Notes under the pieces: model-generated | Told to the model about the DNA's origin: nothing | Database searches by the model: none | Seen by the model: only the letters and a program-made list of their open reading frames with translations | Shown here: one piece after another, positions 1-4,913 of the stretch | Layout of the letters: each line of letters opens with the position of its first letter | Numbering within the stretch: position 1 is the stretch's first letter | Assembly: GCA_003524565.1 (NCBI GenBank) | Contig: DQGU01000254.1 | Location: 1-11,784 of the forward strand | Direction of reading: 5' to 3' | Source of the DNA: Rhodospirillaceae bacterium | GTDB lineage: Bacteria; Pseudomonadota; Alphaproteobacteria; Micavibrionales; UBA2020 | DNA length: 11,784 nucleotides | Position numbers and translations under genes: made by a program

Positions 1-21
1 ACTCATCACTCATCACTCATC
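1..21. repeat. Three tandem copies of the heptamer ACTCATC at the window edge
   Basis: The window opens with ACTCATC repeated three times in perfect register, that is GATGAGT read on the minus strand. The repeat overlaps the stop codon of the truncated minus-strand gene (TGA at 15-13) and may continue beyond the edge. The copies are too short and unspaced to be a CRISPR array. This is a simple microsatellite-like tract. Confidence 0.8.
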
Positions 22-231
22 ATTTGTCCTCATCTCCATCCAGGTCATCTCGCCAGCCCGGATCACGATCTCTTGCCGGTAGGTCTTGCCGTTGATGGAG
101 GCTTCCACGATGTAGGGGCCGGCCGGCAGGTCGGCCAGCAGGAAGTTCTCGCCCCACTGGTCGTCAGGGAAGATCAGCCCCAGGGCATCCACGTAGGTGG
201 AGGTGTAGATGCCGATTTCTTGCGCCTCCGC
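13..231 (-). pseudogene. 3' fragment of a foreign-looking gene, probable beta-sandwich C-terminus
   Basis: Read on the minus strand, this stretch encodes about 72 residues ending in MRTNDE and TGA at 15-13. It includes the stretch ENFLLADLPAGPYIVEASIN, followed by YRQEIVIRAGEMTWMEM. The alternating pattern, with 'L-P-A-G-x-Y-x-V' followed by 'G-K-x-Y-x-Q-E-I-x-I-x-x-G', is typical of the last strands of carboxypeptidase-regulatory-like or other Ig-like beta-sandwich domains at the ends of secreted bacterial proteins. There is no start codon: an in-frame TAG lies at 237-235, so the 5' part is missing. Codon use differs from the rest of the window: Glu is GAG in 6 of 8 cases here, whereas GAA dominates in tldD and mccB. 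It is either a remnant of another gene or DNA from another genome joined here. The domain type is inferred. Confidence 0.55.
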
Positions 232-232
232 C

Positions 233-252
233 CTCTATTTGCTATAATAGAG
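233..252. repeat. 7-bp inverted repeat at the apparent junction
   Basis: CTCTATT (233-239) and AATAGAG (246-252) form a perfect 7-bp inverted repeat around a 6-nt loop. It sits where the minus-strand coding signal stops. It includes TATAAT at 243-248, a perfect -10 hexamer, with TTGCGC 17 bp upstream as a poor -35. The repeat could be promoter DNA for the next plus-strand gene, or a junction feature. No U-tract follows, so it is not an intrinsic terminator. Confidence 0.4.
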
Positions 253-264
253 CATATCTTCCTT

Positions 265-1017
265 AATAATTTGTTAACCAGCGCGGAACACCGGTTGAAA
301 AGCAAGTTTGGAAATCTGGGTGAAGAAACCACCAAGCCCGATGCGCCCGCCGTACGCGATGCGCTGCAAGGCTGGTATCTGCTGCGCAGTTTCAGCAACA
401 GCACAGACGTGGGCAGCATGGATTCCCTGATGGACTTGCCCCCCGAAGCCGCCGTGAAAAAAATGGAAGAAATACATCCGCACCGCGGCTCCGGCCCTGC
501 GGATGAAAACGGCAACCGCCCGCAAGCCGCCTATTATCAGGAACGCAAGGAAGCAGACGACTGGCTGCGCCGCAGCGCGTCCGAACTGGACGGCGTGGGT
601 ATGGAACGCAAAAACCCCGTGTTCTTCGCCTTTACCAACGACCCGGACACCGTTTTAAAAGCCATGACATCCGGCCGCGGCAACGACGTTCTGGTTGTGC
701 CGCTGGAAAAAGCCGACCTTTCAAAATTCAGTTTTACCTTTGGCGACAGCATGGGTAATCATTTGCTGCTGCAAGGCAAGGAAGCGTTTCTCAGCGCCCG
801 CCACGACATGAACGGACAGGTCATGAATGCCCAAAGCCTCGCCGAAGCCGTCAAAAAACATGGCATCGGCGCCGACGGTATCGAAGCGCATTACTGGAGC
901 GAAAAACAGCCGGACGGCATGATTGTAAAAGGCCTGCCCGCTGCGCCGAAACAAGACGCGATGCCCCTCGCCTCCGCCCCCACCGCCAAGATTGCCACGG
1001 GCAAACACACCCCCTGA
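265..1017 (+). CDS. Protein of unknown function, N-terminus uncertain
   Basis: I do not recognise this protein. The reading frame is open from well upstream, but everything before ~235 is the antisense of the minus-strand fragment. The true protein therefore starts later, or its 5' end was lost at the junction. In-frame candidates are TTG at 265 (no ribosome binding site; about 250 aa) and ATG at 418 (about 199 aa), so the start given here is a compromise. The product has no signal peptide or membrane segment. It shows an acidic/basic helical first half, then an alternating strand-like core (NDVLVVPLEKADLSKFSFTF) followed by GDSMGNHLLL, then a helix and IEAHYW. The tail is rich in Ala and Pro. 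Codon use (GAA for Glu) matches the genes to its right. It converges on the membrane-protein gene ending at 1134. Confidence 0.55.
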   Translation, partial: NNLLTSAEHRLKSKFGNLGEETTKPDAPAVRDALQGWYLLRSFSNSTDVGSMDSLMDLPPEAAVKKMEEIHPHRGSGPADENGNRPQAAYYQERKEADDWLRRSASELDGVGMERKNPVFFAFTNDPDTVLKAMTSGRGNDVLVVPLEKADLSKFSFTFGDSMGNHLLLQGKEAFLSARHDMNGQVMNAQSLAEAVKKHGIGADGIEAHYWSEKQPDGMIVKGLPAAPKQDAMPLASAPTAKIATGKHTP

Positions 1018-1064
1018 TTTTCTGATAACAGCTCAATGCCGCTATCTCTTATATTACGCGCTGC

Positions 1065-1090
1065 GTCATACCGGCGCAGGCCGGTATGAC
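1065..1090. repeat. REP-like palindrome between convergent genes
   Basis: GTCATACCGGC (1065-1075) and GCCGGTATGAC (1080-1090) are perfect 11-bp inverted arms around the loop GCAG. The motif 'GTCAT..CCGG-CGCAGG-CCGG..ATGAC' looks like the dispersed extragenic palindromes seen in many proteobacterial genomes. It lies between the ends of two convergent genes (stops at 1017 and 1134), the usual home of such elements. On the plus strand an A-run follows, not a T-run, so it is not a classical terminator for the upstream gene, although the hairpin may still stabilise mRNA 3' ends. Confidence 0.65.
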
Positions 1091-1133
1091 AAAAAAGAGA
1101 AGGCCTACTCCAGAGAAATAAAAATAGCCCGAA

Positions 1134-1793
1134 TTAATTTTCCGGCGCGTAAATCACGCCGCTGTGCTGGATTTTGCCGCGCGACGTGGCCTGCTGCAAA
1201 TCCGCATGGCGCTGCGCGGCGGTTTCGTCTTCGAAACGGCGCGGCAGACGGCGCTCCGCCCCTGTTTCGTCTATCACATAGACCATCCACGGGCCGCTGC
1301 CGGAAATAACCTCGCCGCGCTTGCCCCATTTTTCGCTCTGCGTTTTTTCGGCGGCGTCCTTTTCGGCAAGGCGGGGCTTCAGCCAAACGTCGTCTTCTGC
1401 GCCGTCCGTATCCTGCGTGCTGTCGCTGCCTGTTTGCTCTTTCAAATTCTGCTGCGCCAGATAGGCGGCCATGGCTTCCTTGCCGCCCTTCGCGGGCAGC
1501 AGCGATGCGATATTATACGCCAGCGACGGATAAATTTTTTCCGCCTGCCGGTAGCCGTAAATGCCCAGCGCCACCGCCGCCACAAGGGTAAAAATCATCG
1601 GTATAATCAACACCAGCAGAATACCGCCCGTAAAACAGAATATGGCGTTTTGATAGGCCAGATATTCGGCTTTGTATTCTTCGGGCACCTTGGCGGCATC
1701 GGCCAGCGATATCATCTTGCGGCTGCGCGCCGCGGGGATGGCGAGGTTATAAAAAAACTCGGCAATGACGAAAAACTTGACCGGTTTTGACAT
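1134..1793 (-). CDS. Membrane protein of unknown function downstream of mccB
   Basis: This 219-aa protein is not one I recognise. After a cytosolic-looking N-terminus (MSKPVKFFVIAEFF) and a hydrophilic stretch, a strongly hydrophobic region at residues ~51-80 (TGGILLVLIIPMIFTLVAAV and flanks) forms one long or two close membrane spans. Residues ~115-160 are polar and acidic (Asp/Glu/Lys/Gln, low complexity), consistent with a linker. Residues ~160-219 look like a small soluble domain (GPWMVYVIDETGAERRLPRR), with alternating strands and a basic helix. The ATG lies 3 bp after the mccB stop, so the two genes are very likely co-transcribed; the ribosome site is weak (CGGATG). A short weak stem plus T-run lies downstream on the minus strand at 1091-1112. 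A role in leucine or isoprenoid catabolism cannot be inferred from position alone. Confidence 0.75.
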   Translation of the reverse strand: MSKPVKFFVIAEFFYNLAIPAARSRKMISLADAAKVPEEYKAEYLAYQNAIFCFTGGILLVLIIPMIFTLVAAVALGIYGYRQAEKIYPSLAYNIASLLPAKGGKEAMAAYLAQQNLKEQTGSDSTQDTDGAEDDVWLKPRLAEKDAAEKTQSEKWGKRGEVISGSGPWMVYVIDETGAERRLPRRFEDETAAQRHADLQQATSRGKIQHSGVIYAPEN

Positions 1794-1796
1794 GCG

Positions 1797-3404
1797 CTAC
1801 ATCCGGAATACGCCGAATTGCGGCTTGCCGATGGGCGCGTTCAGTGCCGCCGACAGCGACAGACCCAGCACCATGCGCGTATCGGCGGGGTCGATGATGC
1901 CATCGTCCCACAGGCGCGCGCTGGCGTAATACGGGTGACCTTGGGTTTCGTATTGTTCGCGGATGGGTTTTTTGAATGCGTCTTCTTCGGCGGCCGGCCA
2001 GACTTGGCCTTTCGCGGCCATGGCGTCTTTTTTGACCTGCGCAAGGACGCTCGCCGCCTGCTCCCCCCCCATGACGGAAATGCGGCTGTTCGGCCATGTC
2101 CAGAGGAAACGCGGATTGAACGCGCGCCCGCACATGCCGTAATTGCCCGCACCGAAAGAGCCGCCAATCAACACCGTCAGCTTCGGCACCTGCGCACAGG
2201 AAACGGCATGCACCAGCTTTGCGCCGTCCTTGGCGATACCGCCGGCTTCGTAGGCGCGGCCGACCATGAAACCCGTGATGTTTTGCAGGAAAATAAGCGG
2301 AATGCCGCGCTGGCAGCAAAGCTGGACGAAATGCGCACCTTTGAGCGCGCTTTCCGAAAACAGAATGCCGTTATTCGCGATGATGCCGACAGGATAGCCG
2401 AACAAATGCGCGAAGCCGCAGACCAGCGTTTCGCCATAGAGTTTTTTAAATTCATCAAATTCGCTGTTATCGACGATGCGGGCAATAATCTCGCGCACGT
2501 CAAACGGCTTGCGGCTGTCCTGCGGGATGATGCCGTAGATTTCGGCGGGGTCGTATTTCGGCTCTGCCGCGCTTTTGACGGCAAGGCCGACGTTTTTGGT
2601 GCGGTTGAGGTTGCCCACAATGCGGCGCACGATGGACAGCGCATGCCCGTCGTTTTGCGCGTAATGGTCGGTCACGCCGGATTTGCGGCAATGTACATCC
2701 GCGCCGCCCAAATCTTCGGCGGAAACCTCTTCGCCCGTCGCGGCCTTCACCAGCGGCGGGCCGCCAAGGAAAATCGTGCCCTGATTTTTGACAATGATAG
2801 ATTCATCGGACATCGCGGGCACATAGGCGCCGCCCGCCGTGCAGCTGCCCATGACCGCCGCGATTTGCGGAATGCCCATCGCGGACATATTCGCCTGATT
2901 GTAGAAAATGCGGCCGAAGTGTTCCTTGTCCGGAAAGACTTCATCCTGCAGCGGCAAAAACGCGCCGCCGCTATCGACCAGATAAACGCAGGGCAGATTG
3001 TTCTGCTGCGCGATTTCCTGCGCGCGCAGATGTTTTTTAACCGTCAGCGGGTAATACGTCCCGCCCTTCACCGTTGCATCGTTGGCGACGATGACGCATT
3101 CCTGCCCCGATACGCGGCCGATGCCGGAAATCATCCCAGCGGCGGGCACGTTGTCGCCGTAAACGCCATGCGCGGCGAAGGCGGAAAATTCAAGAAACGG
3201 GGAACCGGGGTCGATAAGGTTGCGCACGCGGTCGCGCGGCAACATTTTGCCGCGGGCGAGATGTTTGGCGCGCGCGGTTTCGTCCCCGCCCTGCTGGATA
3301 CCGGCCAGCTGCGTCTTGTAATCATCGACGATTTTTTGCATGGCGTCGCGGTTGGCCTGAAATTCGGCGGATGACGCGGACAGACGGGTGGCAAGCTCGG
3401 ACAT
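1797..3404 (-). CDS. mccB: Methylcrotonyl-CoA carboxylase, carboxyltransferase (beta) subunit
   Basis: At 535 aa this is the usual length for the beta subunit. The enzyme transfers CO2 from carboxybiotin to 3-methylcrotonyl-CoA, giving 3-methylglutaconyl-CoA in cytosolic leucine breakdown. The N-terminal crotonase-like half includes LARGKMLPRDRV (49-60) and the oxyanion/acyl-CoA loop MGSCTAGGAYVPAMSDE (185-201). The C-terminal half carries GGSFGAGNYGMCGRAFNPR (414-432), ISVMGGEQAA (442-451) and GHPYYASARLWDDGIIDP (489-506), which are signatures of the MCC/geranyl-CoA carboxylase beta group rather than of propionyl- or acetyl-CoA carboxylases. Geranyl-CoA carboxylase (atuC-like) cannot be fully excluded. 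The N-terminus (SAEFQANRDAM) matches the family start, supporting ATG 3404. The biotinylated alpha subunit and isovaleryl-CoA dehydrogenase, often neighbours, are not in the window. A GGGGGGGG run (2070-2063 on the coding strand) is in frame. Confidence 0.95.
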   Translation of the reverse strand: MSELATRLSASSAEFQANRDAMQKIVDDYKTQLAGIQQGGDETARAKHLARGKMLPRDRVRNLIDPGSPFLEFSAFAAHGVYGDNVPAAGMISGIGRVSGQECVIVANDATVKGGTYYPLTVKKHLRAQEIAQQNNLPCVYLVDSGGAFLPLQDEVFPDKEHFGRIFYNQANMSAMGIPQIAAVMGSCTAGGAYVPAMSDESIIVKNQGTIFLGGPPLVKAATGEEVSAEDLGGADVHCRKSGVTDHYAQNDGHALSIVRRIVGNLNRTKNVGLAVKSAAEPKYDPAEIYGIIPQDSRKPFDVREIIARIVDNSEFDEFKKLYGETLVCGFAHLFGYPVGIIANNGILFSESALKGAHFVQLCCQRGIPLIFLQNITGFMVGRAYEAGGIAKDGAKLVHAVSCAQVPKLTVLIGGSFGAGNYGMCGRAFNPRFLWTWPNSRISVMGGEQAASVLAQVKKDAMAAKGQVWPAAEEDAFKKPIREQYETQGHPYYASARLWDDGIIDPADTRMVLGLSLSAALNAPIGKPQFGVFRM

Positions 3405-3410
3405 AAAGGC

Positions 3411-3442
3411 GAATCCCCACAGAAGTTAATCTGCGGGGATTC
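3411..3442 (-). promoter_or_regulatory. Long dyad in mccB promoter/leader: operator or leader hairpin
   Basis: Read on the minus strand, GAATCCCC, G, CAGA, a TTAACT loop, TCTG, T, GGGGATTC forms a 13-pair dyad; one pair is G-U in the minus-strand RNA and an A/C mismatch on the plus strand. The left arm overlaps the -10 hexamer at 3444-3439. The right arm contains GGGGA, the only Shine-Dalgarno-like sequence, 10 nt before the ATG. It is therefore placed either as a repressor operator covering -10 to about +25 or as an RNA hairpin hiding the ribosome site. Which one, if either, is inference. Confidence 0.55.
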
Positions 3443-3467
3443 TAGAGCAACGGTCAAAGTCACTCAA
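3439..3467 (-). promoter_or_regulatory. Sigma70-type promoter for mccB
   Basis: On the minus strand TTGAGT (-35, 3467-3462) and TAGAAT (-10, 3444-3439; 5/6 match to TATAAT) are separated by exactly 17 bp. Expected transcription start is near 3432, giving a leader of about 28 nt before the mccB ATG. The -10 overlaps the dyad at 3411-3442, which makes repressor control plausible. Confidence 0.5.
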
Positions 3468-3495
3468 TGCTGAACGGTACGCGGCAAAAAACGCC

Positions 3496-3516
3496 AAAAA
3501 CTGCGGCAATGCCGCA
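3496..3516 (-). terminator. Intrinsic terminator of the 80-aa gene
   Basis: On the minus strand TGCGGC, loop ATT, GCCGCA (3516-3502) is a perfect 6-bp GC-rich stem followed by G and five Ts (3500-3496), with a further T-run at about 3490-3486. It lies about 40 bp after the stop of the 80-aa gene and about 30 bp before the mccB -35 box, separating the two transcription units. Confidence 0.65.
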
Positions 3517-3557
3517 TGCGCCGGAGCGCAGGTACCTATATTGTTTTATGGATTGCC

Positions 3558-3800
3558 TTAGCGGCCTTTGTTAGCGGAGACACTTTCCCAGTATTCGTCG
3601 ATTTTGATGTCGGTTTCTTCCTGAGTATATTTATAGTCACGCCACAGCGTCAGGGCAGGTTTGCCGTTGACGTCCAAAGGTGCGGCGTCATCGCTGTTGG
3701 CGGGTGCCTGCAGGGTATTGGGGCAAATGTCGTAACTCTCGCCGGACTGCACCAGCTGCTCCAGAACCTTGCGGTCGGATACGAACCATCTCCAGAACAT
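3558..3800 (-). CDS. Small protein (80 aa) of unknown function, related to the 60-aa protein at 4552-4734
   Basis: The frame opens further upstream, but I chose ATG 3800 for two reasons. AAGGAG lies 6 nt before it, and the protein then aligns from its first residue with the 60-aa protein encoded at 4734-4552. The shared pattern is M-[FL]-W, then SD-[RK]-[KR]-V, LV, YDI-x-P-x-x-L, with about 14 identities over the first 34 positions and a one-residue gap. The N-terminus MFWRWFVSDRK is aromatic and basic but too short for a membrane span. The C-terminal half is acidic and polar (LTLWRDYKYTQEETD onward). There is no signal peptide. A terminator follows at 3516-3496. I do not recognise the family. 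A candidate promoter lies about 105 bp upstream. Confidence 0.7.
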   Translation of the reverse strand: MFWRWFVSDRKVLEQLVQSGESYDICPNTLQAPANSDDAAPLDVNGKPALTLWRDYKYTQEETDIKIDEYWESVSANKGR

Positions 3801-3902
3801 TTCATTTCTCCTTAGCTTCGATAAGGCCGCCGAAAAATTCTTTTTGGTTTTTGTTTCGCCCTGCATTCCTTGCAGTGACGGCGCACCGTAAAATCTGCGC
3901 GT

Positions 3903-3931
3903 ACATTATGTTAATAGAAAGTTAAAGTCAA
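3903..3931 (-). promoter_or_regulatory. Candidate promoter for the 80-aa gene
   Basis: On the minus strand TTGACT (3931-3926, 5/6 match to -35) is followed by CATAAT (3910-3905, 5/6 match, 15-bp spacer) or TAATGT (3908-3903, 3/6 match, 17-bp spacer). The site is in an AT-rich intergenic stretch and would give a leader of about 100 nt. Neither spacing and hexamer combination is ideal. Confidence 0.35.
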
Positions 3932-3939
3932 CCCCCATT

Positions 3940-3964
3940 AACAGCTGTACAGGAATAAGCTGTT
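3940..3964 (-). terminator. Weak hairpin after the ankyrin gene
   Basis: AACAGCT (3940-3946) and AGCTGTT (3958-3964) are inverted arms around an 11-nt loop, about 20 bp after the ankyrin-gene stop (3987-3985). No good T-run follows in either direction, so termination is only a possibility. Confidence 0.25.
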
Positions 3965-3984
3965 GAATTGTATAAAAGATTCGA

Positions 3985-4449
3985 TTACGGCGCCGGCGGG
4001 CGGTGGCGGAATTTCAAGCCCTCGCGGTGCGCAGAATCGGCCAGCTCGTCAATAACGCTTTGATGTTGCTTGGCTTTTTCAAAAGAATCACGCAGCCCCC
4101 GCCCCAGCAAAAGGTCACGGCTGGCTGTATCCAGCCTTTTATCGTGAAATTTCATAACGATATCGGTATCGCCGCCGTTGTCGATAAGATAATCGACCAT
4201 CACGGCATCACCCGCCTTGGCGGCCACGAACAGCGCTTCGTGAAACTGCGCCCCCACATCCGCACCGGCAGCGACCAGAATTTTCATGCACTCCAGATGG
4301 CCGGTAAAGGCGGCGCTGCGCAGGGGCAGGTCTTGTTCAAAGTGGATGTCCGCCCCGTCTTCGATGGCGCTGCGCACCCCGTCCGCATCGCCCTTGGCGG
4401 CGGCGGCAACCAGATGTAACGCCTTGGCGCGATGCTCTGTGCTGCTCAT
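3985..4449 (-). CDS. Ankyrin-repeat protein
   Basis: This 154-aa protein carries about three ankyrin repeats at residues ~8-37 (ALHLVAAAAKGDADGVRSAI), ~38-69 (LPLRSAAFTGHLECMKILVA, then AGAD) and ~70-100 (EALFVAAKAGDAVMVDYLID). The 'AA..GH/D...V..L...GAD' helix-turn-helix pattern of the fold is clear. Residues ~105-154 are a helical, charged C-terminal cap without repeats, ending RHRPPAP. Ankyrin repeats bind other proteins; the partner here is unknown. There is no signal peptide, so a cytosolic location is likely. Start: AAGGGAG lies 5 nt before ATG 4449. It sits between two related small-protein genes on the same strand, which hints at a shared context but does not prove it. A candidate promoter lies just upstream. 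Confidence 0.85.
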   Translation of the reverse strand: MSSTEHRAKALHLVAAAAKGDADGVRSAIEDGADIHFEQDLPLRSAAFTGHLECMKILVAAGADVGAQFHEALFVAAKAGDAVMVDYLIDNGGDTDIVMKFHDKRLDTASRDLLLGRGLRDSFEKAKQHQSVIDELADSAHREGLKFRHRPPAP

Positions 4450-4480
4450 TGGGGCTCCCTTTTTTGAACGCTCCTGAAGA

Positions 4481-4508
4481 ATACTAGACCAGAAGCGGCA
4501 AGGGACAA
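4481..4508 (-). promoter_or_regulatory. Candidate promoter for the ankyrin gene
   Basis: On the minus strand TTGTCC (4508-4503) and TAGTAT (4486-4481) are separated by 16 bp, each with 4/6 matches to the sigma70 consensus, about 32 bp before the ankyrin ATG. It immediately follows the repeat/hairpin at the end of the 60-aa gene. Confidence 0.3.
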
Positions 4509-4509
4509 A

Positions 4510-4556
4510 AGCCTTTATGCGCCCTCAGGGCGCGGGAGCCTTTATGCGCCCTCAGG
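4510..4556. repeat. Two 20-bp direct repeats, 27-bp period, at the 3' end of the 60-aa gene
   Basis: AGCCTTTATGCGCCCTCAGG occurs at 4510-4529 and again, identical, at 4537-4556. The second copy spans the stop codon of the 60-aa gene (4554-4552). Between them GCGCCC (4519-4524) and GGGCGC (4528-4533) form a perfect 6-bp stem around a 3-nt loop. In the minus-strand RNA this is followed by ATAAAGGCTTTTG, so it could act as a weak terminator. Confidence 0.75.
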
Positions 4557-4734
4557 CACGGGGCGTGCGGTAGCGCAATGTGGCGGTGATTTCGGCAGGC
4601 GGCTCTGCTGCAGCGCGGAAATTGTCCGCCGCGCGGGGTTTCAGCTCTTTTGGTGAAATATCGTAATCTTTGCCCATTTGCCGGACGAGCGCATCTTCGA
4701 CCCGCTTGTCCGAGCCCAGTAATTCCCAAAGCAT
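4552..4734 (-). CDS. Small protein (60 aa) of unknown function, related to the 80-aa protein at 3558-3800
   Basis: GGGAG lies 7 nt before ATG 4734, which is preferred over the in-frame ATG 30 nt upstream. From this Met the protein aligns with the 80-aa protein: M-x-W, SDK-R-V, LV, G-x-x-YDI-x-P-x-x-L. The first ~34 residues are the conserved part. The tail (residues ~35-60) is Ala/Pro/Arg-rich and shorter than in the relative. The stop codon lies inside a short direct repeat, so the C-terminus may have been altered by that duplication. No signal peptide, membrane segment or known domain is visible. It is divergent from tldD across ~180 bp. Function unknown. Confidence 0.65.
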   Translation of the reverse strand: MLWELLGSDKRVEDALVRQMGKDYDISPKELKPRAADNFRAAAEPPAEITATLRYRTPRA

Positions 4735-4913
4735 GTGAGTTCTCCCGAATAATACATTCTTCAAAAATGGCGGCCTCTGCGTGCCGCTTCATGCTGTAAT
4801 ACGTCCGCGCGCGGGCTTTCCCTGCGCCTTTTATGGTCATGTTTCCGCTTTATTCTCGCCTTTTTGCGGGCGAATGCTATTTTAAGGCCTTGGACACAAA
4901 AGGAATCTGCCGC
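4735..4913. other. Divergent intergenic region between the 60-aa gene and tldD
   Basis: This ~180-bp region must hold the promoters of both divergent genes. TATTAT about 20 bp before the 60-aa gene's ATG (minus strand) and TATTTT at 4879-4884 (plus strand) resemble -10 boxes, but neither has a convincing -35. I see no strong operator or RNA structure. Confidence 0.3.

Noticed and set aside
1..21. Possible CRISPR repeat
   Set aside because: The units are 7 bp, contiguous and have no spacers.
73..240. N-terminal extension of the first plus-strand protein back to ATG 73
   Set aside because: These codons are exactly antisense to the minus-strand fragment, are Gly/Val-rich without fold-like pattern, and lack a ribosome site.
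1818..3374. Plus-strand 518-codon open frame
   Set aside because: It is the in-register antisense of mccB, rich in Arg, Ala and His, as expected from GC-rich shadow frames.
3801..3866. Upstream start (ATG 3866) for the 80-aa protein
   Set aside because: Ribosome-site spacing is wrong there, while AAGGAG fits ATG 3800 and the related 60-aa protein aligns from that Met.
4833..4913. Upstream ATG 4833 for TldD
   Set aside because: It would add 27 residues absent from the family and lacks a ribosome site; ATG 4914 gives standard length.
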